Source: Chloroflexota bacterium (GTDB taxonomy: Bacteria > Chloroflexota > Dehalococcoidia > GIF9 > UBA5629). Taken from it: DNA of 8,501 bases. Within the stretch, counting starts at the first letter, position 1. Each line of letters starts with the position of its first letter. Under the pieces are notes generated by a model. It was not told where the DNA came from. It ran no database searches and saw only the letters and a list, made by a program, of their open reading frames with translations. The translations under genes and the position numbers were made by a program. The stretch spans positions 1 through 8,501 of the forward strand of contig JAPLHM010000337.1 of assembly GCA_026389635.1 (NCBI GenBank), given 5' to 3'. Of the stretch, positions 1 through 7,171 are shown one piece after another.

Positions 1-56
1 GGTGTAGAGACGTAAAGCATTATGGCAGAAATGCGCGAAGTATGAAAACCCGTATT

Positions 57-86
57 TTGTCCCGATCATGCTAAATTGGGTATAAT
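57..86 (+). promoter_or_regulatory. Sigma70-type promoter for the folD-fhs-queA operon
   Basis: The -10 box is a perfect TATAAT at 81-86. The -35 candidate TTGTCC at 57-62 matches four of six consensus positions, with an 18-bp spacer. Transcription would start near 93, leaving a leader of about 26 nt before the folD ATG. A Shine-Dalgarno AAGGGGAG lies at 99-106, about 12 nt from the ATG, which is slightly long. The first 56 bases show no recognisable gene. One frame is open for about 24 codons and ends in TAA at 72-74, but it is too short to assign. Confidence 0.65.
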
Positions 87-118
87 GATGCTTCACCGAA
101 GGGGAGCAAATATAAAAT

Positions 119-1006
119 ATGACAGCCGTGATTATCAGCGGGCTGGAGGTCTCGGCCTCCATCCGCAATGAACTTAAAGCGCGTGCGGCTACGCTGGCCA
201 CGCGGGGCATCGTGCCACACTTAGAAGTGATATTAGTGGGGAATGACCCCGCCTCCATATCGTATATCAAGTCCAAGCAGAAGGGCGCGGCCGAGGTGGG
301 TATCGTAGCCAACACCACCCACCTGCCAGCCGACACTTCCGAGCGTAATATCATCGAACTATTGGACCGCCTGAATGCCGACGCCGCCGTGGACGGCATA
401 CTGGTGCAGGTGCCGCTGCCCGCCCACATCGACACCGAGAAGGTGCTCTACCACATATCCCCGGAAAAGGATGTGGACGGCTTCCACCCGGTTAATTTAG
501 GCAAGCTGTTGCGCGGCGAACCCTGCTTCCTGCCCTGCACACCCCACGGCATCCAGCAGATGCTGATGCGCTGCGGCTATGACCCCGCCGGAAAGCACGT
601 GGTCATCTGCGGACGCAGCAACCTGGTGGGCAAACCACTGGCCGCAATACTGCTGCAAAAGAAGAAGGGGGCCAACGCGACGGTTACGGTGGTGCACACC
701 GGCACGGTCCACCTGCCCAGCTTTACCAGGCAGGCTGACATATTGGTGGCCGCCATGGGCAGTCCCGGGTGCATCACAGCCGACATGGTCAGGGAGGGCG
801 CCGTAGTCATCGATGTGGGCGTCAACAGGGTGCCCGACCCAACTAAGGAGCGGGGTTACCGCCTGGTGGGCGATGTCGATTTCGAGGCGGTCAGAGGGAA
901 GGCGTCGGCCATCACGCCTGTGCCCGGCGGTGTAGGACCCATGACGGTGACCATGTTGCTGCAGAACACCATTGAAGCCGCCGAACGCAAAGAGGGACAC
1001 GCTTAA
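119..1006 (+). CDS. folD: Bifunctional methylenetetrahydrofolate dehydrogenase / methenyltetrahydrofolate cyclohydrolase (FolD)
   Basis: Cytoplasmic enzyme that oxidises 5,10-methylene-THF to 5,10-methenyl-THF using NAD(P) and hydrolyses that to 10-formyl-THF; it is reversible. Its 295 residues match the usual FolD length of about 285-300. Visible family motifs: the catalytic Tyr-x3-Lys pair Y49/K53 within SYIKSK, DGILVQVPLP at 92-101, KDVDGFHPVN at 117-126, the Rossmann nucleotide-binding GRSNLVGKP at 165-173, DVGVNRVPD at 232-240, and TPVPGGVGPMT at 266-276. All key positions look intact. The N-terminus (MTAVIISGLEVSASIR) aligns with the normal FolD start, and a Shine-Dalgarno precedes it, so the start is secure. 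It is the first gene of an operon, 15 bp before fhs, whose product makes the 10-formyl-THF that FolD consumes or produces. NAD versus NADP preference cannot be read by eye. Confidence 0.97.
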   Translation: MTAVIISGLEVSASIRNELKARAATLATRGIVPHLEVILVGNDPASISYIKSKQKGAAEVGIVANTTHLPADTSERNIIELLDRLNADAAVDGILVQVPLPAHIDTEKVLYHISPEKDVDGFHPVNLGKLLRGEPCFLPCTPHGIQQMLMRCGYDPAGKHVVICGRSNLVGKPLAAILLQKKKGANATVTVVHTGTVHLPSFTRQADILVAAMGSPGCITADMVREGAVVIDVGVNRVPDPTKERGYRLVGDVDFEAVRGKASAITPVPGGVGPMTVTMLLQNTIEAAERKEGHA

Positions 1007-1021
1007 GGGAGATTTATTGCC

Positions 1022-2785
1022 ATGCCTTATGACCCGTTGAAAATGAGCGACTGGCAGATCGCCGAGGAGGCGGAGAAGAACATGCCTCAACCCGCCGACT
1101 GGCCTGCCAGGCTGGACCTTCTCAAAGAGGAGATCATCCCCTATGGCAAAGTAGCCCGTCTGGACTACGCCAAAATCATGCGCCGGCTGGAGGACAAACC
1201 CGACGGCAAGTACATACAGGTGACGGGCATGACGCCCACCCCGCTGGGCGAAGGCAAGAGCACCACCACCTGCGGACTGCTGGAGGGCCTGGGCAAACGC
1301 GGTTACAAGGTGGGCGGCTGCATCAGGCAGCCATCGGGCGGACCTACAATGAATATCAAGGGCACGGCCGCCGGCGGCGGCAACGCACTGCTGATACCCA
1401 TGACCGAGTTCTCCATGGGCCTGACCGGTGACATCAACGACATAACCAACGCGCACAACTTAGCTATGGTGGCGCTCACGGCCCGCATGCAGCACGAGCG
1501 CAATTACGATGACAGGAAGCTGAATACCCTCTCCGGCATGAAGCGTCTGGACATCGATCCCACGCGGGTGGAGATGGGATGGGTCATGGATTTCTGCGCG
1601 CAGAGCCTGCGCAACATCATCATCGGCGTGGGCGGCAAGATGGACGGTTTCACCATGCAGTCCAAGTTCCAGATAGCGGTCAGCTCCGAGCTGATGGCGC
1701 TGCTGGCCATCGTGAGGGACCTGGCCGACCTGCGCCACCGCATGGACAGGATCACAGTGGCCTACAGCAAGCACGGCGACCCGGTGACGGCGGGAGACCT
1801 GCAGGTAGGGGGCGCCATGACGGCCCTCATGCGCAACACCATACACCCCACACTTTGCTGCACGGCGGAGTACCAGCCGCTGATGGTGCACACCGGGCCT
1901 TTCGCCAATATCGCCCTCGGCCAGTCCTCCATCATCGCCGACCGGCTGGGCCTCAAGCTATTTGATTACCATGTTACCGAGAGCGGCTTTGCCGCCGACA
2001 TCGGGTTCGAGAAATTCTGCAACGTCAAATGCCGCATCAGCGATCTCAAACCCAGTGCCTCGGTGCTGGAGGTCACCGTGCGCGCGCTCAAGATGCACGG
2101 CGGCGGACCCTCGGTGGTGCCCGGACTCAAGATACCGGACGAATACATGCGTGAGGACCTGGACCTGCTGGAGAAGGGCCTGCCCAACATGCTGCACCAT
2201 GTAAAGATAATCAAAGAGGCCGGCGTCAAGCCGGTGGTCTGCATCAATGTCTTCCACAGCGACACAGAGGACGAGATCAAGATGGTCAAGCGGGCGGCCG
2301 AGGGTGCGGGTGCGCGCTGCGCGGTGTCGCGGCACTGGGAGTTCGGCGGCGAGGGCGCGCTGGAACTGGCCGACGTGGTCAAGGAGGCCTGCGACGACGA
2401 CAACGAGTTCAAATTCCTCTACCCGCCCGAGATGAAGATACGCGACCGGGTGGAGAAGATAGCGCGCGAGGTCTACGGCGCTGCGGGCGTCTCATGGTCA
2501 CCGGCGGCCGAGGCCAGGGCCAAAATGCTGGAGTCCGACCCCGAGTTTGACGACTACGCCACCATCATGGTCAAGACCCACCTCAGCTTGAGCCACGATC
2601 CGCTGCTCAAGGGCGTGCCCAGGGGCTGGATCCTTCCCATACGCGACATCATCATCTATTCCGGCGCCAGGTTCCTGTGTTTCTTTGCCGGCGAGGTCAA
2701 TATGATGCCCGGCACCGGCTCCAACCCGGCCTTCCGCCGCATCGATATCGATACCCTCACCGGCAGGGTGCACGGCCTGTTCTAA
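1022..2785 (+). CDS. fhs: Formate--tetrahydrofolate ligase (10-formyl-THF synthetase), divergent subfamily
   Basis: ATP-dependent ligation of formate to THF giving 10-formyl-THF. This is the entry step of the Wood-Ljungdahl methyl branch, or an ATP-yielding exit when run backwards. It has 587 residues, slightly longer than the usual 555-560. The P-loop GEGKSTTT is at 76-83. The formyl-phosphate-site arginine is probably R102, in IRQPSGGPT. Other motifs: KGTAAGGG 113-120, GPFANIALGQSSIIADR 292-308, TESGFAADIG 319-328, RALKMHGGGP 354-363, KTHLSLSHDP 518-527, and PIRDI 539-543, ending in the typical GLF. Several segments depart from the bacterial standard: GTAAGGGN instead of GGAAGGGY, and DFCAQSLR near 190-197 where DxNDRxLR is usual. 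Some wording (TPTPLGEGKSTTT, RQPS-GPT, LKMHGGGP) recalls the synthetase domain of eukaryotic C1-THF synthase. GGGAG precedes the ATG. The queA start follows 4 bp after the stop. Confidence 0.95.
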   Translation: MPYDPLKMSDWQIAEEAEKNMPQPADWPARLDLLKEEIIPYGKVARLDYAKIMRRLEDKPDGKYIQVTGMTPTPLGEGKSTTTCGLLEGLGKRGYKVGGCIRQPSGGPTMNIKGTAAGGGNALLIPMTEFSMGLTGDINDITNAHNLAMVALTARMQHERNYDDRKLNTLSGMKRLDIDPTRVEMGWVMDFCAQSLRNIIIGVGGKMDGFTMQSKFQIAVSSELMALLAIVRDLADLRHRMDRITVAYSKHGDPVTAGDLQVGGAMTALMRNTIHPTLCCTAEYQPLMVHTGPFANIALGQSSIIADRLGLKLFDYHVTESGFAADIGFEKFCNVKCRISDLKPSASVLEVTVRALKMHGGGPSVVPGLKIPDEYMREDLDLLEKGLPNMLHHVKIIKEAGVKPVVCINVFHSDTEDEIKMVKRAAEGAGARCAVSRHWEFGGEGALELADVVKEACDDDNEFKFLYPPEMKIRDRVEKIAREVYGAAGVSWSPAAEARAKMLESDPEFDDYATIMVKTHLSLSHDPLLKGVPRGWILPIRDIIIYSGARFLCFFAGEVNMMPGTGSNPAFRRIDIDTLTGRVHGLF

Positions 2786-2789
2786 GGTC

Positions 2790-3818
2790 ATGCGTCTATC
2801 TGATTTCGACTACCACCTGCCGCCTGAATTGATTGCCCAGCACCCGGCGGCTGAACGCGATCAGTCCCGCCTGATGGTGATCGACCGCCGCAGGCAAAGC
2901 GTCGAGCACCGTCATTTCCACGAGATCAGCCAGTACTTCAACGCGGGGGATATGCTGGCTCTCAACGATTCCCGCGTCATACACGCGCGCTTAAACGGGG
3001 TAATCGAGAGTAGCGGACGCAGGGCGGAGGTGTTGCTGCTCAAACGCATGGAGGACGGCGCCTGGGAAGCGCTGGTTAAGCCCGGCCGGCGGCTGATGCC
3101 CGGGTCAAGGGTGACCGTAGCGGGAATCAAACCCGGGGTTGAGGGTGATATGACGGTCAGTATTCTCAGTGCCGGGGAGGGCGGCCTGCGCAGCGTGAGC
3201 CTGGGCGGCAATGTCCTGCCGGACGGCTACGGGAGCATGCCGCTGCCGCCCTACATACATGCCAGGCTGGACGATGATGAGCGCTACCAGACGGTATACT
3301 CAAGGCCCGAGGGCAGCGCGGCCGCCCCTACGGCGGGACTTCACTTCACCGCGGGACTGCTCGACGGGTTGAAGAGTAAGGGGGTCAACACGTCCTTTGT
3401 CACCCTGCACGTGGGACTGGACACCTTTCGGCCTGTGCGCGCGGAGGATCCGTCTATGCACCACATACACACCGAGTACGGGTTGGTCAGCCGGGATACG
3501 GCGGACCTGATAAATGACACCCATAGCCGCGGCAAACGCGTGGTAGCCGTGGGCACGACCTCGGTGCGGCTGATAGAGGCCGCCTCCCTGGAGGGCCGGG
3601 CGGGGCCATTCGAGGGGCAGGTTGGACTTTTCATACTGCCGGGCTACAGGTTCCAGGTCACCGATGCCATGGTCACCAATTTCCATTTGCCGAAATCCAC
3701 ACTGCTGATGATGGTGTCGGCCTTCGCCGGGCGCGAGTTCATACTGGACTGTTACGAAGTGGCTAAAAAAGAAGGTTACCGCTTTTTTAGCTTCGGCGAT
3801 GCAATGCTCATTATTTAA
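2790..3818 (+). CDS. queA: tRNA preQ1(34) S-adenosylmethionine ribosyltransferase-isomerase (QueA)
   Basis: Transfers and isomerises the ribosyl group of S-adenosylmethionine onto preQ1 at the tRNA wobble position, giving epoxyqueuosine. At 342 residues it is full length. The family start MRLSDFDYHLPPELIAQHP is present. Further motifs: LNDSRV 58-63, EALVKPGRR 93-101, PLPPYI 151-156, ERYQTVYS 164-171, the signature GSAAAPTAGLHFT 175-187, HVGLDTFRPV 207-216, VGTTSVR 254-260, and TNFHLPKSTLLMMVSAF 296-312, closing with RFFSFGDAML. The gene starts 4 bp after fhs, with AAGG of the fhs stop region as a very close ribosome site, so translational coupling is likely. No other queuosine gene is in the window. 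Its stop codon overlaps the stop of the convergent gene by 4 bp. Confidence 0.97.
   Translation: MRLSDFDYHLPPELIAQHPAAERDQSRLMVIDRRRQSVEHRHFHEISQYFNAGDMLALNDSRVIHARLNGVIESSGRRAEVLLLKRMEDGAWEALVKPGRRLMPGSRVTVAGIKPGVEGDMTVSILSAGEGGLRSVSLGGNVLPDGYGSMPLPPYIHARLDDDERYQTVYSRPEGSAAAPTAGLHFTAGLLDGLKSKGVNTSFVTLHVGLDTFRPVRAEDPSMHHIHTEYGLVSRDTADLINDTHSRGKRVVAVGTTSVRLIEAASLEGRAGPFEGQVGLFILPGYRFQVTDAMVTNFHLPKSTLLMMVSAFAGREFILDCYEVAKKEGYRFFSFGDAMLII
3762..3791 (-). terminator. Candidate terminator of the etf operon, embedded in the queA 3' coding end
   Basis: A perfect 10-bp inverted repeat, GCTAAAAAAG (3762-3771) and CTTTTTTAGC (3782-3791), flanks a 10-nt loop that contains a small GGT-t-ACC inner stem. 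On the minus strand it begins 24 bp past the stop codon of the Fe-S oxidoreductase gene, and its second arm carries a run of six T, as expected near a terminator. The outer stem is AT-rich and the GC core is only 3 bp, so strength is uncertain. On the plus strand it lies inside queA, about 25 bp before the stop, and encodes conserved residues. It may therefore be an accident of the Lys-Lys and Phe-Phe codons. Confidence 0.35.
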
Positions 3819-5794
3819 AGCGCCATCTCGACGATCTCGGATAACTCCAGCACACGGATGCTGTCTCCCATCTTGAGGTCGCCCAGGCCGTCCTCCATCA
3901 TAGTGACACAATAGGGACAGGCCACGCAGATAGTGTCCGGTTCCTTCTTGAGCACTTCACCGACCCGCTCGATGTTGATGCGCCTGCCTGTGTTCTCCTC
4001 CATCCACATACGTCCGCCGCCGGCGCCGCAGCAGAATGACCGGGCGCGGCTGCGCTCCAATTCGAGGGGTGGCCGTCCGGTGGCCTGCGCTATAAGTTCC
4101 CGCGGCTGATCGAAAATGTGGTTGTAGCGTCCCAGGTAACAGGAGTCGTGGAAGACCACCTTTCCCACTTCCGCCGAACCCTTCAATTTCAATTTCCCTG
4201 AGCCGGCCAGTTCCCTGATAATCTCGCTGTGGTGCAATACCTGGAAATCAGCGCCGAAGCGGAGATAGTCATTCTTGAGAGTGTTGTAGCAGTGGGGGCA
4301 CTGGGCAATTATCTTCTTTACGCCGAGCTCCCGGAACTGCCCCACGTTTTCCTTAGCCATGAGGTCGAAAATATACTCGTTGCCCAGCCGCCGCAGGCTG
4401 TCGCCGCAGCACTTCTCCTCACGTCCCAGTATGCCCCAGGACAGGCCGGCTGCGTTCATTATGTTGGCGATGGCAAGCGTATTGCGTTTATTGCGGGTAT
4501 CGAAAGACCCGGCGCAGCCCACGTAGAACAGGTACTCGGTGCGGTCCTTTTCGAAAGGCGGGGCCTGTGTCTCCACAGCCCATTTGCCCCTTTCGGCGGG
4601 TATGATGCCCCAGGGGTTGCTGCGGTTCTCCATGTTCTCAAAGAGCGAGAGCAACGCGTCCGGGAACTTAGACTGCATCTCCACTAAGCTCCGCCTCATA
4701 TAAACAAGCTTGGGCACGTGCTCGATGAAGACCGGGCACACCTCCATGCAGGCGCCGCAGGTGGTGCAGTCCCAGATGGCTTCCGACCCCACACTGCCCT
4801 CGCAACCCCCGCCTATCAGGGGCAGGCCGGGCAACCTGCCTTTTTCCAGCGCAGGCCCATTGTGCAGCAAATTTATTTTGATATCGTGGATGACCAGGCG
4901 CGGGTTGAGCGCCTTGCCCGTGATGGTGGCCGGGCAGTTGTCATTGCAGCGCCCGCACTCGGTGCACGAGTAGGCATCGAAAAGGTCCTTCCAGCGGAAC
5001 CGGTCGACGCGGTCCACCCCGTAGCTGTTGCCCGCGGCGAAAATCTCGGGCTCAATGGTGTTGACCGTTCCTGCATTGGAGAAAAAGCAGTTGGGTATGG
5101 AGGTCAGGATGTGCATATGCTTGCTGTAGGGCAGGTAATCGAGAAAGCCCAGCAGCGTGACGGTATGCACCCACCAGAAAGCGGTTACCATGGCCGGCAA
5201 AACGGCTGCTGGGAGGGATGCAAAAATATAGCCGCCCACAAAGTTAGAGACGGGCATGAATGGCGCGGCCTGCAGGTTGCCTATGGCAATCTCGCTGCCG
5301 TTAAGGCCGAAGTAGGCCAGCATGAGGATGGTCACCAGTCCGAGGATTACGAAGGCGTCGGGTGAACGGGCATCTATGTAGCGTGGCGGGAAGAGCAGGC
5401 GCCGTCCCATGGCGATGAGGACTGCCAGCAGCGCCAGCAGCGAAACGATATCGAAAATAAAGGCCAGAGCGTAATCCAGGCCCGTGGGCAGCAGTAATAA
5501 TGCTATATATTGGGGGAACAGTCCCTGCAGCAGGAACACGGCATTGGCAATCAGCAATATGATAAAGCACCAGAAAAAGACCATGTGGTTGAGTCCGAAG
5601 GGGTAACTTTTGGTCACTACGCGCCTCTGTCCGAAGGCGTAGACCAGCATATTCCAGGTGCGCCTGCCGATATGGTCGAAGCGGTTGTCGGGTCTGCCCA
5701 GCGCCACTAGCCGGAACCTGTACCAGCAGCTCCAGGCAAAGAAAAGGACAGCTACGCTGAAGACCGCCGCGAATATCATCACCTGGCCCTGCAT
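3815..5794 (-). CDS. Membrane-bound heterodisulfide-reductase-like Fe-S oxidoreductase (ETF:menaquinone oxidoreductase-like, DUF224/EMO type)
   Basis: 659 residues in three parts. Residues 1-220 hold about five or six hydrophobic helices (near 7-26, 70-92, 108-130, 147-165, 183-218), resembling the NarI-like cytochrome b part of such proteins. H70, H210, H226 and H228 are possible haem ligands. Two [4Fe-4S] motifs follow: C277-C280-C283-C287-P and C343-C346-C349-C353-P. The C-terminal half has two HdrD-type CCG domains: C427, CCG at 462-464, C499/C502; and C552, CCG at 588-590, C626/C629. This order is that of the DUF224 proteins next to etf genes in syntrophic fatty-acid oxidisers, shown or proposed to pass electrons from ETF to menaquinone. 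Here it is 28 bp behind etfA, which supports the same role. The start is secure, with AAAAGGAG 6 nt before the ATG. An HdrD or glycolate-oxidase-like partner role is less likely. Substrate quinone and direction are inferred. Confidence 0.88.
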   Translation of the reverse strand: MQGQVMIFAAVFSVAVLFFAWSCWYRFRLVALGRPDNRFDHIGRRTWNMLVYAFGQRRVVTKSYPFGLNHMVFFWCFIILLIANAVFLLQGLFPQYIALLLLPTGLDYALAFIFDIVSLLALLAVLIAMGRRLLFPPRYIDARSPDAFVILGLVTILMLAYFGLNGSEIAIGNLQAAPFMPVSNFVGGYIFASLPAAVLPAMVTAFWWVHTVTLLGFLDYLPYSKHMHILTSIPNCFFSNAGTVNTIEPEIFAAGNSYGVDRVDRFRWKDLFDAYSCTECGRCNDNCPATITGKALNPRLVIHDIKINLLHNGPALEKGRLPGLPLIGGGCEGSVGSEAIWDCTTCGACMEVCPVFIEHVPKLVYMRRSLVEMQSKFPDALLSLFENMENRSNPWGIIPAERGKWAVETQAPPFEKDRTEYLFYVGCAGSFDTRNKRNTLAIANIMNAAGLSWGILGREEKCCGDSLRRLGNEYIFDLMAKENVGQFRELGVKKIIAQCPHCYNTLKNDYLRFGADFQVLHHSEIIRELAGSGKLKLKGSAEVGKVVFHDSCYLGRYNHIFDQPRELIAQATGRPPLELERSRARSFCCGAGGGRMWMEENTGRRINIERVGEVLKKEPDTICVACPYCVTMMEDGLGDLKMGDSIRVLELSEIVEMAL

Positions 5795-5822
5795 AAACTT
5801 CTCCTTTTCACATACTGTCTGA

Positions 5823-7142
5823 TCAGTTTTTACTACCGGCCCGCAGGGCCTTTATCTGCCGTGTCAGCGACGGGACTATCCTGGACAGGTCGCCCACCAG
5901 TCCGTAGTGGGCAACCTCGAAGATGGGGGCGTTTCTATCGCGGTTGATGGCGATGATGATATCCGAGTTCTGCATTCCGACTATATGCTGGATGGCCCCG
6001 CTGATACCGCAGGCAATGTAGATTTTAGGTCGCACCGTCTTGCCGGTCTGCCCTACCTGGCGTTCAGACGGCATCCAGCCGGCATCCACCGCGCTGCGCG
6101 AGCAGGCCACCACGCCGCCGAGTTCATCGGCCAGGTCCTGCAGCAACTTGAAATTCTCCACCGACTGCAGCCCGCGTCCCCCCGAGACGATTATATCAGC
6201 GGCAGTTATGTCAACCTCGTGGCCTGTCCGGCGGTCGATGATCTCGATCACCTTGGTGGCCACCTCGTCCTCTTTGATATCCAACCATTCCCGCACGATT
6301 TCGCCGTTGCGGGAGTCGTCTTTCTCATGCATGTGCATAGTATGCGGCCTGACCGTAGCCATCTGTGGCCATGACTTCTCGGTCACGATGGTGGCCATGA
6401 TATTGCCGCCGAAGGCCGGGCGCGTCTGCATAAGCAATCGCCTTTCGTCATCCACGGCCAACCCGGTGCAGTCGGCCGTTAACCCGGTGCGCAGTTCGGT
6501 GGCCACTGCCCCCGCCAAGTCCCTTCCCACGCCAGTGGCGCCGATCAGGACGATCTCCGGGCGGTACTCGTTGGCTAAGTAGCACAGCGCCTTGAAATAG
6601 GGTTCCGTGCGGTAGTAGCGGTAGACCGTCCCATCCACCAGATAAACTCTACTGGCGCCATAAGCAAAGGCATCTTTGCAGATAGCCTCAACCTTTTCGC
6701 CGATGACGACGGCGCAAAGCTCCACTTTAAGCTGTTTAGCCAGGGTCTGCCCCACACCCAGCAATTCCCAGGAGACGGCAGCCGGTATGCCGTCTGTCTG
6801 CTCCACGAACACCCAGACTCCCCTGTACAGGCCGTTGCCGGCCGTTATCGCTTCCTCATCCGCCTCCTGCAGGTCTGCTTTTTGACCCAGGGCGGCCAGT
6901 TCATCTATCAGCTTCAACTGTTCCGGCGTGTAATATATCTCCAGCGCCTGCGCCGGGCAGATCTTTACGCACCTGCGGCAGCCCGTGCACCTGGCGATAT
7001 CGACCAGCGGCACGCCCTGGTCCGTGATACCCACCGCGTGCCTGGGGCATACGGTCAGGCAGCGTGAGCCGCAAGCAATGCACCTGCCTTCCACCGGCCT
7101 GGCCACACCCAGGGGCTTTTTGACCTTTTTATCTTCCGGCAT
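5823..7142 (-). CDS. etfA: Electron transfer flavoprotein alpha subunit with N-terminal 2[4Fe-4S] ferredoxin domain
   Basis: 439 residues, against about 310-330 for a plain EtfA; the extra length is an N-terminal ferredoxin domain (about 1-70) and linker. Cluster motif one is C21-x2-C24-x3-C28-x3-C32-P, with one residue more than usual between the second and third cysteines. Motif two, C52-x2-C55-x2-C58-x3-C62-P, is canonical. The EtfA N-domain runs from about 105 to 270, with TRPAFGGNIMA at 240-250. The C-terminal FAD domain shows SGGRGLQS 320-327, SRSAVDAGW 348-356, QVGQTGK 362-368 and GISGAIQH 379-386. The segment APIFEVAHYGLVGD at 405-418 has His412 where Asp is the usual residue. It forms a heterodimer with EtfB. 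Ferredoxin-domain EtfA proteins occur in bifurcating ETFs such as the caffeyl-CoA reductase complex. Here the neighbour is a membrane oxidoreductase, so a quinone-linked role is at least as likely. GGAAAG precedes the ATG. Confidence 0.95.
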   Translation of the reverse strand: MPEDKKVKKPLGVARPVEGRCIACGSRCLTVCPRHAVGITDQGVPLVDIARCTGCRRCVKICPAQALEIYYTPEQLKLIDELAALGQKADLQEADEEAITAGNGLYRGVWVFVEQTDGIPAAVSWELLGVGQTLAKQLKVELCAVVIGEKVEAICKDAFAYGASRVYLVDGTVYRYYRTEPYFKALCYLANEYRPEIVLIGATGVGRDLAGAVATELRTGLTADCTGLAVDDERRLLMQTRPAFGGNIMATIVTEKSWPQMATVRPHTMHMHEKDDSRNGEIVREWLDIKEDEVATKVIEIIDRRTGHEVDITAADIIVSGGRGLQSVENFKLLQDLADELGGVVACSRSAVDAGWMPSERQVGQTGKTVRPKIYIACGISGAIQHIVGMQNSDIIIAINRDRNAPIFEVAHYGLVGDLSRIVPSLTRQIKALRAGSKN

Positions 7143-7171
7143 ATCTTTCCAACTTTATAGCCGATGCGGAT

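Noticed and set aside
1..74. Possible 3' end of an upstream gene (open frame ending in TAA at 72-74)
   Set aside because: Only about 24 codons with no recognisable motif, and it runs into the promoter of folD; it cannot be supported as coding.
497..1456. Long 319-codon open frame on the minus strand across folD and fhs
   Set aside because: It lies opposite two clearly conserved genes, spans their junction, has low-complexity His/Gly/Arg-rich composition typical of an antisense shadow in GC-rich DNA, and shows no recognisable domain.
3300..3911. 203-codon minus-strand open frame over the end of queA and the start of the convergent overlap
   Set aside because: It is antisense to conserved QueA motifs and out of frame with the real minus-strand gene; no domain is recognisable.
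4229..5365. Plus-strand open frames of 152 and 215 codons opposite the membrane oxidoreductase gene
   Set aside because: They are antisense to conserved cysteine motifs and membrane helices of a certain gene; their translations show no family motif.
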